64,000 bases of DNA, taken from Neobacillus massiliamazoniensis. Its GTDB lineage: Bacteria; Bacillota; Bacilli; Bacillales; Cytobacillaceae. The stretch is from the NCBI RefSeq assembly GCF_001048695.1, contig NZ_CVRB01000001.1, positions 1 through 64,000 of the forward strand, read 5' to 3'. The notes under the pieces are model-generated. The model was given only the letters and a program-made list of their open reading frames with translations, had not been told where the DNA came from and ran no database searches. The number at the start of each line of letters is the position of its first letter. The stretch's first letter is position 1. Shown here one piece after another: positions 49,889 through 59,381 of this stretch. The position numbers were made by a program, and so were the translations under genes.

Positions 49889-51820
49889 TTAGCCTAAAGA
49901 GTGCATAAATTCCTTAGCTGTTTTCTGTTTTGTTAATGTATTGACGGTTAAAGGCTGATCACATAATTGGCCAATTTCTTTGAACAATTCTTTTGTGTTT
50001 CGGTATTCTCCCTGTTTTGTGGCCAAAAAAAGTACAAGGGAGACGTATTCTTTTCCCCAAAGCAGCGGCTTCTTTAATACACCAACGGCAATAGCTGACT
50101 TTTTTATTAATGAAGGATCGCCATGAGGAATGGCAATGCCACCGCCAATGGACGTAGAAGAGTGTCTTTCCCTAATCACTGCTGATTCGATACAAGCTTT
50201 TTCAACGTACCCTTCTTGGGTGAGTTTTGCGGCTAATGCTTCGAGCACTTCAAAGCGGTGCTCAAAATCTAAATTAAGAAGAATTAGATTTTCGTTTAAA
50301 AGAGCTTGTAACTGAGGAAAACTGTCTTTTCCTGTGCGGTCAGCCTTTTCGTTATTGTGTCCTTCAATAAAGGACTGAAGTCTATTCTCCTCCTCGGCGG
50401 ACAGTAATGGTGTAACGACGATGACAGGTACAGGAGGATTTGGAATCGGTACAGTCGATATGATGAAATCAATTTTTTGCTGCAAATACTGTTGGATATT
50501 TTTCGATGATACCGTATCGATAATATCTAACGAATGAAATTTCCTTTCCAATTTCGTCCGAAGCAGGACAGATGCTCCGATTCCCATTGGGCAAACAATA
50601 ATGACCTTCTTGTTCTGGCCACTTTTCTTCTGTAGCCTTTCCACCGACGCTTGAAAATGAAGGGTTAGATAGGCCGCCTCTTCTTCTGGAATTTGAGTGC
50701 CAATTTCCTTATTAAGTTGGAACAATTCGTTCATGATCGTATCAAAGAGATAGGGAAACATCCGCTTGATTTCATCTAAGATAGGATTGGTTACACTTAG
50801 CCCATGCTTAATTCGGTTCATGGATGATTGTAGATGGACCTGTAGTCCTAAAAATAACTCTTGATCCTGGGTAAAATCAACATGCACGATCATTGAAATT
50901 CTACTAACAATTCTTTGAACAAGAAAAGAAATCTCTGGATTGTTCTTTTCTTGAATTGCTTTTTGTACCCTTCCCCCCATAAAGTGAAGCGCAATATAAG
51001 CGATTTCATTTTCCGGAAACCTAATGGAAAACATAGGGCTCAGTCTCTTCATTACATTGAGTGCATACTGAAATTCCTTTGTCTTTTTCAAATCTGTGAC
51101 TTCTGCAGTTGCTAGAGGAATCGAGTGACCTAATTTCAGACGTTTGATGGAAATAAGAATATGGATGGTCAGATTCATGATTGTTTCATCAGTATAAGGA
51201 TTGGATAAGGTCTTATTGGATTCTTCTAATGATTGCTGTACTGCTTTTATTTCTTGTTGGATAAATAAGTATTTGAAAAAGTCCAAGCGGGTGTGTGGCT
51301 CTGCACCAATAAAGGCAGGAATTCTTGAGATGGCCAAGCGCCAGTTTTGTTCATTTCCATCTACTTCCACACCTGATTTCCGCTTTGTTGTTACGTTTAG
51401 GTTTGATTGTTCAAGAAAGGCCTCGATCTTTTCAAGGTCTTTTTTAATAATCGCTTTATTGACATAAAATAGCTCGGCAAGTTTTTGGAGAGTAACCGTT
51501 TTCTTTTCAACTAAAAGTATTTCGAGAATTCGTGCCAAGCGGTCTTTTTCCTCCACTTCCTGGTCAACGAATTGTAACTGATATAGGGAGTTTAATAGTG
51601 AATTTCTCTCGGAGTCACTGATTTCTAAGCGAAACCCAATGTTCGGCTTACGGGAAAGTGTTGCATGTGAATGCTCACTTAACCATTCATCAAGTGCTTT
51701 TGAATCATTTCGCACTGTCTTTTCGGAGCAACCTAACAAATCAGCGATATTTTGAGAGGACATATAGTCTAAATCGGACTCTAGTAAAATTTTCAGCATT
51801 GCTTTTTGGCGATCGTTCAT
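49889..51820 (-). CDS. manR: PRD-containing transcriptional activator, ManR-like
   Basis: A 643-residue PTS-controlled activator. Two N-terminal helix-turn-helix regions (DYMSSQNIADLLGCSEKTVR and KKTVTLQKLAELFYVNKAII), two PRD domains (~175-390), an EIIB-like domain with Cys in IIVCPMGIGASVLLRTK (~405-415) and a C-terminal EIIA-like domain with IGGGIAIPHGDPSL. The layout and length are those of B. subtilis ManR, which activates the mannose PTS. ATG 51820 follows AAAGGTG. Its targets are probably the ManP-like EIIBC/EIIA genes, now 6 kb away on the other side of the GntR operon. Confidence 0.88.
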   Translation of the reverse strand: MNDRQKAMLKILLESDLDYMSSQNIADLLGCSEKTVRNDSKALDEWLSEHSHATLSRKPNIGFRLEISDSERNSLLNSLYQLQFVDQEVEEKDRLARILEILLVEKKTVTLQKLAELFYVNKAIIKKDLEKIEAFLEQSNLNVTTKRKSGVEVDGNEQNWRLAISRIPAFIGAEPHTRLDFFKYLFIQQEIKAVQQSLEESNKTLSNPYTDETIMNLTIHILISIKRLKLGHSIPLATAEVTDLKKTKEFQYALNVMKRLSPMFSIRFPENEIAYIALHFMGGRVQKAIQEKNNPEISFLVQRIVSRISMIVHVDFTQDQELFLGLQVHLQSSMNRIKHGLSVTNPILDEIKRMFPYLFDTIMNELFQLNKEIGTQIPEEEAAYLTLHFQASVERLQKKSGQNKKVIIVCPMGIGASVLLRTKLERKFHSLDIIDTVSSKNIQQYLQQKIDFIISTVPIPNPPVPVIVVTPLLSAEEENRLQSFIEGHNNEKADRTGKDSFPQLQALLNENLILLNLDFEHRFEVLEALAAKLTQEGYVEKACIESAVIRERHSSTSIGGGIAIPHGDPSLIKKSAIAVGVLKKPLLWGKEYVSLVLFLATKQGEYRNTKELFKEIGQLCDQPLTVNTLTKQKTAKEFMHSLG

Positions 51821-51844
51821 AACTTTCACCTTTCTATCTTTATG

Positions 51845-51857
51845 GATGCCTGACACC
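51845..51857. repeat. Dispersed TGCCTGACACC element before manR
   Basis: GATGCCTGACACC differs from the 13-mer only at the second base. It lies about 25 bp upstream of the manR start. Confidence 0.65.
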
Positions 51858-51960
51858 AGTTGATAGTATTATCATATCATTTAGGGAGGAGAATGAGGAG
51901 GAGTGTGACATTTTTCCTATATTCTCTTATTTTTTTTGTTTGTTTCTTTGAAGATCCTTT

Positions 51961-51977
51961 TAAAGGTGATACCTTTA
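51961..51977. promoter_or_regulatory. Palindrome upstream of the ROK kinase gene
   Basis: TAAAGGT-GAT-ACCTTTA is a perfect inverted repeat about 35 bp before the start codon and may be an operator. Confidence 0.5.
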
Positions 51978-52010
51978 TAGTAAATTGTAATTTTATTGGA
52001 GGGAACAGTA

Positions 52011-52880
52011 ATGCTAGGTGCGATTGAAACAGGGGGGACAAAATTTGTTTGTGCTATCGGGGATGAAAAAGGGAATATAGCGGAGCGAATTCAAATCCCA
52101 ACGACGGAACCTGGGGAAACGCTGGCGAAAGTAATTGCGTTTTTTCAACAGCATCGGCTTGACGCCCTAGGTATTGGCTCGTTTGGACCAGTTGATGTGA
52201 ATCGAGATAGTCAGACCTATGGCTATATTACATCTACACCGAAAACCGCTTGGAGGAATTATCCGCTGATTCAGACTTTAAAAGAGGCCTTTCCAGTACC
52301 TATTGGTTTTAATACAGATGTGAATGCTGCGGCCTTAGGAGAAATAACTCATGGTGCAGCAAGGGGATTAGATAGCTGTTTATATATTACTGTTGGGACG
52401 GGAATTGGTGCAGGTGCGGTTCTTCAAGGAAAGCTCCTACAAGGGTTGTCACATCCTGAAATGGGCCATATTCTTGTTCGACGCCATCCAGATGATCATT
52501 ATCAAGGAAAATGCCCCTTTCATCATGATTGCTTGGAAGGACTGGCTGCCGGACCCTCTATCGAAGAGCGTTGGGGTGATAAGGTGATTAATCTGGCTGA
52601 TCGAAGGGAAGTGTGGGACCTAGAGGGATATTATCTTGCACAAGCACTTATGCAATATATTTTGATTCTTTCACCCAAAAGGATTATTCTGGGTGGAGGA
52701 GTCATGAACCAGAAACAGGTTTTCACTTCTATTTATACATATTTGGAGGATTTTCTGAACGATTATGTTTCCTTACCGAAGATTTCGGATTATATCGTGA
52801 GCCCTGGTTTAGGAAATGATGCAGGAATTACTGGTTCACTAATTTTAGCCTACCAAGCATGGGAAGAAGCGAATCAATGA
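52011..52880 (+). CDS. ROK-family sugar kinase (fructokinase, GmuE/YdhR-like)
   Basis: A 289-residue kinase. The phosphate-1 motif is IETGGTKFVCAIG, the catalytic Asp is in NTDVNAAALGE, and the ROK zinc motif appears as HPDDHYQGKCPFHHDCLEGL. This form is typical of the fructokinases YdhR/GmuE. It would phosphorylate fructose (or mannose) in the cytoplasm. ATG 52011 has GGAGGG 6-8 nt upstream; a TTG at 51996 is within that site. It is cotranscribed with manA, which starts 26 nt after its stop. Confidence 0.9.
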   Translation: MLGAIETGGTKFVCAIGDEKGNIAERIQIPTTEPGETLAKVIAFFQQHRLDALGIGSFGPVDVNRDSQTYGYITSTPKTAWRNYPLIQTLKEAFPVPIGFNTDVNAAALGEITHGAARGLDSCLYITVGTGIGAGAVLQGKLLQGLSHPEMGHILVRRHPDDHYQGKCPFHHDCLEGLAAGPSIEERWGDKVINLADRREVWDLEGYYLAQALMQYILILSPKRIILGGGVMNQKQVFTSIYTYLEDFLNDYVSLPKISDYIVSPGLGNDAGITGSLILAYQAWEEANQ

Positions 52881-52906
52881 TAAAACAACAGGAGGAGGTA
52901 AGGATT

Positions 52907-53851
52907 TTGAATCCGTTATTTTTAAAGCCAGTTTTTAAAGAAAGAATTTGGGGTGGAACAACCCTTAGGGAAGAATTTGAATATCCAATTCCATCAAATC
53001 AAACAGGTGAATGTTGGGCAATCTCTGCCCATCCTAATGGGCCTTCTGTGATTGAAAACGGATCATTTTCTGGTATATCCTTGGACGAGCTATGGACAAA
53101 ACATCCGGAGCTATTTGGTCATCCGAAGGAAAAGGTCTTTCCTTTGTTAACTAAAATACTAGATGCGAATATGGATTTATCGGTTCAGGTTCATCCAGAT
53201 GATTCCTATGCGATGGCACATGAGAATGGGGAATTAGGAAAGACCGAGTGCTGGTATATCATTGATTGTAAAGAAGATGCAGATATGATTTTTGGTCACA
53301 ACGCTCTTACTAAAGAGGAAATGATTGAGCAAATGAATGCCGGCAAATGGAGTGAGTTGCTTCGCCGAGTCAAAATTAAGCCAGGTGACTTTTTCTACGT
53401 ACCTAGCGGAACAATTCATGCATTATGTGAAGGCACCCTTGTATTAGAAACGCAACAAAGTTCGGACACAACTTATCGTGTATATGATTATGACCGTCGA
53501 GATGCTGAAGGGAACCTTCGCGAGCTTCACTTGGAGAAGGCAATCGAAGTAACAAATGTGCCACATCAAGATACAATGGTTACTCCTTCTGTGGAGAAAA
53601 AGGACAATGTAAAGATTACCACATTTGTGAAATCTGAGTTTTTCTCAGTCTATAAATGGGATGTTCAAGGGAAGGCTGTCTTTTCTTTTGATGACAAGTA
53701 TTTGCTCCTCAGTGTGATAGAAGGAGAAGGATCGCTTGTTCATAATGGGGAGTCATATGGAGTGAAAAAAGGTACACATCTTATTATCCCTGTCGGCTTT
53801 GGAGGATTCGAAATAAATGGTCAATGTGAAATAATCGTTTCGCACACATAA
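52907..53851 (+). CDS. manA: Mannose-6-phosphate isomerase, type I
   Basis: A 314-residue zinc enzyme interconverting mannose-6-phosphate and fructose-6-phosphate. Landmarks: FKERIWGGTTLREEF, GECWAISAHPNGPS, DLSVQVHPDDSYAM (zinc ligands), GKTECWYII and FYVPSGTIHALCEG. The start is a TTG at 52907, which has GGAGGAGG 7-8 nt upstream and fits ManA N-termini; an ATG at 52877 overlaps the kinase stop. This is the second isomerase of the island; the other is the fused protein at 45141. Confidence 0.94.
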   Translation: MNPLFLKPVFKERIWGGTTLREEFEYPIPSNQTGECWAISAHPNGPSVIENGSFSGISLDELWTKHPELFGHPKEKVFPLLTKILDANMDLSVQVHPDDSYAMAHENGELGKTECWYIIDCKEDADMIFGHNALTKEEMIEQMNAGKWSELLRRVKIKPGDFFYVPSGTIHALCEGTLVLETQQSSDTTYRVYDYDRRDAEGNLRELHLEKAIEVTNVPHQDTMVTPSVEKKDNVKITTFVKSEFFSVYKWDVQGKAVFSFDDKYLLLSVIEGEGSLVHNGESYGVKKGTHLIIPVGFGGFEINGQCEIIVSHT

Positions 53852-53963
53852 TCGCGAATCGGAACCTGAAAAAATAATAAATTCGTGGATTAGTCAACTC
53901 TAGTCCTAAACCTCCAATTTAGTTGGAATTTAATAAGCTTTAACTTTCAGTCTATCAAAATTG

Positions 53964-53999
53964 AAATCCTTTATGTTTAGGCATAGAGGATTTTTTTTA
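53964..53999 (+). terminator. Terminator of the ROK-manA operon
   Basis: AATCCTTTATG and CATAGAGGATT arms followed by eight T. Confidence 0.85.
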
Positions 54000-54061
54000 T
54001 TAAATACATAGTTTGGATTTACAAAGATATAGCTCTAATGTGTTTTCATAGTAACCGAGCT

Positions 54062-54535
54062 ATTGGACAATTTTTTTCCACTTTTTAAAGGGGAAACCCA
54101 ATATTGATAAGGGGAATAGTTCGATTTAATCAAACGTTTGATTAAAAGGGAAAAAGCCTGAAAAGAGCAGAAGAATGCCATGAATTCATTTTTATAAGAG
54201 ATGTGGGGCGGAACCTTAAGATTTTCTAGACAACTTTCCACTATTTTTTTATGTGATGGGGTCAGATTTTCATTGCTATAAAGGGAAATCTCGCAGTTTT
54301 AATCAATCGTTTGATTTACAATGAAAACCTCCGAAACGAGTAGAAAAATAGAATACTTTGGCAGATAAAAAACCATCTTGTGGGTTCATGAAGAATGGAC
54401 CAGATGAATACCGCATCAACTGACAATTCGTGCAGTCGTTTTCGACGAAAAAGGCTTATTTGATAAGGCAAACAGGAAAACTAAACAAACGTTTGATTAT
54501 AACGGGATAAAGTAGAAATCTGATGAATATTGCAT
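54062..54535 (+). repeat. ~470-bp dispersed non-coding repeat, copy C
   Basis: Palindromes centred at 54135.5, 54308.5 and 54490.5 (spacings 173 and 182). The first is the best: TTTAATCAAACGTTTGATTA. Same orientation as copies A and B; it lies downstream of manA. Confidence 0.85.
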
Positions 54536-54640
54536 ATTCATAGGGCTGAAAGCTATAGTGAATCGATCGTGTGGAAGATGTTGGAGGCAAATGACGGCCG
54601 AGCCTGTGTCGTAACTACTTCTATATGGGGGCATAACAAA

Positions 54641-54680
54641 AAAGAGCACTTACCTTTTTGTGGTAAAGTGCTTTCTTTCG
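54641..54680 (-). terminator. Terminator of the comK-like gene
   Basis: AGCACTTTACC pairs with GGTAAGTGCT (minus strand), followed by CTTTTTT. Confidence 0.85.
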
Positions 54681-54742
54681 GCTGAAAACCTAGATTCAGT
54701 TAACAATCGCTTCATAGCATTCTTGAAGTATGTATGCAAGAA

Positions 54743-55246
54743 TCATGCGCCTTTTTTAGGACCTTTCTTGATGGTTGGGGGATTATTGGTAATCCTGTTT
54801 GTCATTTTCATATATTGATCTGCAGTTTGCAGTTTATGATTAAAAGAATAAAGCTTCGAAGGAACGATAATGACCAATCCATTCGAGAACTCTACCTTGG
54901 TATTTCGACGTAAAGTGTTTGTTCTTATGATATGAGTAGGATTAAACCACATGGCATCAGGATGCTTAGCGGATTTATTTGGAAAAACACAAATCTTATG
55001 TATGGGGTTAATCATGACTGGACACATATGTTTATTACCAAGGAACAATTGGGCTGTTTTCATGGCTCCTCTTAAATCAAAACCGATACAGCGGATACTG
55101 TCATTTAGGATTTCTAAAGGAGATTTGTCAACAATAAACGTTCGATTTAATTCCCTGACGATTGTGCACAGCTTTGCATTTCGATCAAATACACCAAAAA
55201 TATACATAAAATCAGGATGGATAATATAATTTTCTTTAACCTTCAA
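54743..55246 (-). CDS. comK: ComK family protein
   Basis: A 167-residue ComK-like protein. The core block is KHMCPVMINPIHKICVFPNK followed by SAKHPDAMWFNPTHI, and VEFSNGLVIIVPSKLYSFN is the second conserved segment. ComK is the competence activator that binds A/T-rich boxes. It is shorter than B. subtilis ComK (192 residues) and has a basic tail (KKGPKKGA). The start is a TTG at 55246, with AAAGGAG 9 nt upstream. Genomes of this group often have two ComK paralogues, so its role in competence is unproven. Confidence 0.87.
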   Translation of the reverse strand: MKVKENYIIHPDFMYIFGVFDRNAKLCTIVRELNRTFIVDKSPLEILNDSIRCIGFDLRGAMKTAQLFLGNKHMCPVMINPIHKICVFPNKSAKHPDAMWFNPTHIIRTNTLRRNTKVEFSNGLVIIVPSKLYSFNHKLQTADQYMKMTNRITNNPPTIKKGPKKGA

Positions 55247-55255
55247 ATGTTTCAA

Positions 55256-55678
55256 CTCCTTTAATTCTTTTACTAGTACGTGTGGGACAGATCATCTCAG
55301 ATTAATAGTTGAATTTTTCACCACTTCCTTTTTTAAAAATGGTTTATTTAAAGAAATAGGCTGTTTTCCAAACAAGCTATTTCGTTAAATACTAAGGTCA
55401 TATTGGTAAACTAAGAAGATAGGAAAAATGAGCAAATAAATCCATATTGAGGCCGGGTCAAAGACGTTGATTTTATCCTTTGGTGTTGGATAGTTTAGAG
55501 TGATTCTGAGGATCCATGCAATCTATGGAAAAAGTGATTCATGCAGTGGATTTTGGACGCACATCTGTCATGCGAAGGACAGATTGATAACTGAGTAATA
55601 TTACCTATAATTACAAATTATCACATTCTTAACATGGGGTGTAGGGTATATATGTTTTATTTTTGAATTATTTGTGAA
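55256..55678. other. Intergenic stretch between comK and repeat copy D
   Basis: No gene, promoter or hairpin of note could be supported here. Confidence 0.4.
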
Positions 55679-55985
55679 AAAGCGAATTCATAGGTTTTTT
55701 TAAGCCGTTTTTCAGCAATTTTTTCATAAGCTTTGTAAGATTTTCATTGCTATAAAAGGAAATCCAGTTATTTTAAACAAACGTTTGATTAATGATGAAA
55801 GCCCCCGAAATGGGTAGAAAGAAGTTTGTTTTGAGAGATAAAAACTCTTCTTGACGAATAGTCAAAATGAATACCGCATCAACAGACAATTCATGCAGCT
55901 GTTTTCGTCGAGAAAGGTTGATTTGATAAAGCTGACAGGAAATTTAAACAAACGTTCGATTAAGTCGCAATAAAGTATATACATG
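55679..55985 (+). repeat. ~470-bp dispersed non-coding repeat, copy D (5'-truncated)
   Basis: Contains the second and third palindromes (centres 55792.5 and 55953.5, spacing 161) and the GAATACCGCATCAACAGACAA block, but lacks the first ~170 bp. It is the most diverged copy. Confidence 0.8.
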
Positions 55986-56047
55986 CTGATAGCCGTCGTT
56001 TCATTGTAGAAGTGGGTATGCTCTGATATTCACCGTGAAAAACATTC

Positions 56048-56821
56048 CTACTCTTCCATTTCAACTAAATCTTTCACAAACAGCTCCTCAAATTTTTGAT
56101 CTAAAATCCCATAGAAGTAAGCAATTTGGTTCCTCACTACCTGTGTCGTTTTTAGCTTTCGAATTAACTGCCTAAAGGCTGCCATCGCAATGACTAGGAC
56201 TTTTTCTGTTTCTTTTTCAAAATTATTTCGATAGGCAGCGATTTGCGTCATTCTCCAGTATTCTTCAATCGTCTTTGCTTCTGAAAAGAAAACCTTCACT
56301 AGCTGTACAAAGGGTTGAGGTACACGGTCACTTACAAAATTGAAATCTAGATTGGACGATTCTTCTGTACGTTTATTTATCTTTTGATCTTTAGTTTTAG
56401 AAGGAATACTAGTTTCTTTAGGGTGGTTCAATTTTTCTTGTTTAGGTGGTTCATAGTTTGAAAAACGATTAAAGACATAAAGATTGCTAGACTGAGAGCC
56501 ATTTTTTCTTTCCGTTTCATGAACTGTGATGATACCTAAAGTGATAGCCTTTTGCACCATTCTCTTAAAGGTTGAGCGTGAAATGCCATGGTCGTTATAG
56601 TCTTCATGAATAGCTTTTAATACCGTGCCAATTTTGGCATTGCAAACACCAGGAATCTTTGCCGAAAACCGTACCAGCCGTTTTAAGCCAACCAATTCAC
56701 TTTTAGAAAGATCATGCTTATACGCTGACAACCACATTTCCAAATGATGGTTAAATTCATTAAGACTTGCAAACTGAGAAAACTCTTCAAAACGTTCAAT
56801 TTCGCCCGATTTTAAATTCAT
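56048..56821 (-). CDS. Winged-helix DNA-binding protein of unknown role
   Basis: A 257-residue soluble protein. Residues ~40-115 look like a winged helix with a replication-initiator flavour (LSKSELVGLKRLVRFSAKIP, ISRSTFKRMVQKAITLGII), then a low-complexity Lys/Pro/Glu linker and a helical C-terminal domain. Similar proteins occur next to mobile or plasmid genes in Bacillus, but I cannot name the family. ATG 56821 follows GGGCGGTG; a GTG at 56842 is possible. It is divergent from the IS200/IS605 element. Confidence 0.65.
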   Translation of the reverse strand: MNLKSGEIERFEEFSQFASLNEFNHHLEMWLSAYKHDLSKSELVGLKRLVRFSAKIPGVCNAKIGTVLKAIHEDYNDHGISRSTFKRMVQKAITLGIITVHETERKNGSQSSNLYVFNRFSNYEPPKQEKLNHPKETSIPSKTKDQKINKRTEESSNLDFNFVSDRVPQPFVQLVKVFFSEAKTIEEYWRMTQIAAYRNNFEKETEKVLVIAMAAFRQLIRKLKTTQVVRNQIAYFYGILDQKFEELFVKDLVEMEE

Positions 56822-57010
56822 ATAAATGCACCGCCCTTTCACCTTTTATATAGGGAAAAAGGGGGTCAAAAGGACATGGTCGGTGGTTTAGGTGACAATA
56901 TTGTGACCATAATTCAAACTAGCCCGCAAGCCCCCGATTTCAGTCGTGGGGATAGGGCATTTTTTACCAAAAATAGTTGATTAGATTTAGTTTTATGGTA
57001 TGATTTAACT

Positions 57011-57415
57011 ATGAAAAGTTATATGAAGTACAAATCAAATAACAATGTCGTTTATTCCTGTAAATATCATGTTGTATGGTGTCCAAAGTATCGGAGAAAT
57101 GTTTTAGTTGATGGAGTAGATGAAAGACTCAAATCTATTCTATTAGAAGTAGCCAATGGGGTGAAAGCGGAGATTATCGAATTAGAAGTCATGCCCGACC
57201 ACGTTCACCTTTTAGTCGAGGTAGACCCTCAATTTGGTATCAACAAATTGGTTCGCCATTTAAAAGGGGTTTCTTCCCGTATTCTTCGCAAAGAATTTCC
57301 TTGGCTAAAAAGCCGTATTCCTTCTCTTTGGACAAACAGTTATTTTGTTTCCACCGTTGGTGGAACTACTTTGGATGTAGTGAAACAATACATTGAAAAT
57401 CAGAAAGGAGTTTAA
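57011..57415 (+). CDS. tnpA: IS200/IS605 Y1 transposase TnpA
   Basis: A 134-residue HUH single-strand transposase. The metal-binding H-x-H is in EVMPDHVHLLVEV and the nucleophilic Tyr in DVVKQYIENQKG. Length and motifs are complete, so this could still act on the element's ends. tnpB begins 6 nt after its stop, in the same direction. Confidence 0.95.
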   Translation: MKSYMKYKSNNNVVYSCKYHVVWCPKYRRNVLVDGVDERLKSILLEVANGVKAEIIELEVMPDHVHLLVEVDPQFGINKLVRHLKGVSSRILRKEFPWLKSRIPSLWTNSYFVSTVGGTTLDVVKQYIENQKGV

Positions 57416-57421
57416 AAGGAT

Positions 57422-58758
57422 ATGTCAGAAGAAGAAAAACGAGAATCCACCCCTACTTTTACCGCTACGATTCGCTTAAAAACCCCTCCTAAACAAGTAA
57501 AACATCTTCTGATGCTATCCGATTGTGCAAGGCAATTGTATAATGCTTGTTTAGGAGAAGGGATAAAACGACTTCACCGCCTTCAACACACGACCCTCTA
57601 CCGAGAAACAGTTCAACTCCCGAAAACAAAGCGTTTTAAACACAGCGTTCTTCTCAATTTAAATTTTTAAATGAAACCTTTGGATTTAAAGATTCGGCTA
57701 TACAATCTTTTGGAATTAAAACGAAGAATGATTCAAAGTTTATAGTCGAACATCTTGGTACGCATGTTTGCCAAAAAATAGCGACAAGAGCCTTTAAAGC
57801 GGTACAAAAAGTAGCTTTAAAGCAGGCGAAACGGGTCTTTTTCAAGCCAAAAGGTGAGTTTGTTTCTTTTGAAGGAAAAAACAATGAAACCTTTCTTACC
57901 TATTCCAATGGGTATGTATTCATCGGGGATATGACGTTAAAATGCCTAATTAACCCGAAGGATAAATGGCTTCAACATGCTTTACAGCATCGAGTGAAAT
58001 TTTGCCGGATCATTTCTAAAATCATCAAAGGAAATCCACACTTTTATGTTCAGCTAATTTTAGAAGGATACCCCTATCAGAAGGTCAAAATGGGAGACGA
58101 GACAATGGGAATGGATATTGGTCCTTCCACGATTGCCATGGTATCGGACACAAAAGCGGAATTGAAAGAGTTCTGTGAAAAGGTGGTAAAGATAGATAAG
58201 GAAAAACGGGTAATTCAACGAAGGCTAGAACGTCAGCGAAAAGCCAACAATCCGCAACATTACAATGTGGATGGAACCATTAAGAAAGGCAAAAAGGTAT
58301 GGAAAAACTCCAAACGCTATATCAAGATAAAAAAAGAGTTGGCAGAAATGGAACGGAGGTTAGCGGAGACCCGAAAAATGCTTCAATGATGGGAAACTAA
58401 CCGAGTCATTGAAAGGGCGAATACCGTAAAACTAGAAAAGTTGTCGTATAAAGCCTTTCAAAAACTCTATGGCAAGAGCGTGGGAAGAAAAGCCCCGAGT
58501 ATGTTTGTCAAAATGTTAAAGCGGAAAATGATGGCTTATGGCGGAACCGTACAGGAATTTTTCACTTACTCTACCAAACTATCTCAAACCTGTTTATGTG
58601 GAACAATAAAGAAAAAGCGATTGAAGGACAGATGGCATGTCTGTGAATGCGGAATCCACGCCCAACGCGATTTGTTTAGTGCTTTTTTAGCTAAACACGT
58701 TACCAAGTCCCATAAAAAGAAGCCAACAAGGAATGGGATAAAATCAAACCCTTGTTAG
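57422..58758 (+). pseudogene. tnpB (RNA-guided nuclease of IS605), frameshifted and interrupted
   Basis: Three pieces can be joined: a start with TFTATIRLKTPPKQVKHLLM, a second frame from ~57668, and a stretch after an in-frame TGA at 58387. The RuvC Asp (GMDIGPSTIAMVSD), Glu region (VKLEKLSYKAFQ), four-Cys zinc finger (TCLCG...WHVCECG) and final Asp (AQRDLFSAFLAKH) are all recognisable. One frameshift and one nonsense codon make it inactive. Confidence 0.88.
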
Positions 58759-58759
58759 A

Positions 58760-59040
58760 AACTTGCGTCAGTGATTTAAAAGAAATGAAGAAAGAACGGA
58801 AATTAATTTCTGCGTTTGGAGTCTAAAATAATTAACAACGGTGTAGACACGCTCCGTGGGTCAATAAGCTGTGAGATGGAAGGAAATCCAACCACACGAA
58901 CGAAGTTCGTCAGAACGGTTTCGACCTAAAAAGTTTCATTAGGCAAAGGTGATGCCAAGCCTCTTTCTTTTCGCATTAGGTTTGGAGAGCTAAAGTTGGT
59001 ATGAAATAGAACCCCCTGCCTTCAGGCATGGGGAGTGTCA
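58760..59040 (+). ncRNA. Probable omega-RNA (reRNA) region at the IS right end
   Basis: In IS605 elements the 3' end of tnpB through the right end encodes the guide RNA scaffold. This 280-bp region has no ORF and ends with the right-end hairpin; guide sequence would begin at about 59040. With tnpB broken it probably serves only transposition, if anything. Confidence 0.5.
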
Positions 59041-59084
59041 GAGGAGTGACCACTTTGATGGAAAAAAACAAAAAAAGGTACACC

Positions 59085-59150
59085 GCACGAAGGAAATGCG
59101 ATAGCATTTTCGAGGATCTCGCGCCTTCCGCTCCAATCAACATAGTTTTA
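59085..59150. repeat. GC-rich dispersed repeat, short inverted copy
   Basis: Reverse complement of the start of the repeat at 49632-49700, with only a few differences (CACCGCACGAAGGAAATGCG and TCTCGCGCCTTCCGCTCC). It abuts the right end of the IS element. Confidence 0.85.
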
Positions 59151-59235
59151 AAAATCAACAATGACCTTTAAAACAGCAAAAAAAAAAACGACCGTTTATA
59201 CATGTCGTTAAAGAATCACACAAATGTATTTTTGG

Positions 59236-59248
59236 GGTGTCAGGTACC
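59236..59248. repeat. Dispersed element variant GGTGTCAGGTACC
   Basis: One base differs from the GGTGTCAGGCACC 13-mer. It lies upstream of the GerPC-like gene. Confidence 0.6.
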
Positions 59249-59381
59249 AATAATAACTTCAATTTTCTTAGCATAAAATGGTTTAATAAGATGCTTTTTG
59301 TTAGTTAGAAACGCGGGAAGTAAACGGGCTCTTCATTCTTTTTTTAGCCCTTATTCGATCCCCGCTATCGGGGGAGAATTT

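Larger units (their letters stand above)
56920..59040 (+). mobile_element. IS200/IS605-family insertion sequence (tnpA plus broken tnpB)
   Basis: Left end hairpin AGCCCCCGATTTCAGTCGTG with GGGGAT (56930-56952) and right end hairpin CCCCCTGCCTTCAGGCATGG (59012-59031) are subterminal palindromes of the kind TnpA recognises; there are no terminal inverted repeats. Between them lie tnpA, tnpB and the ~280-bp 3' region that would encode the guide (omega) RNA. Exact ends are estimated. Confidence 0.8.

Noticed and set aside
58387..58389. In-frame TGA in tnpB as a selenocysteine or Trp codon
   Set aside because: A frameshift upstream already breaks the gene, and there is no SECIS-like context. Ordinary decay is simpler.
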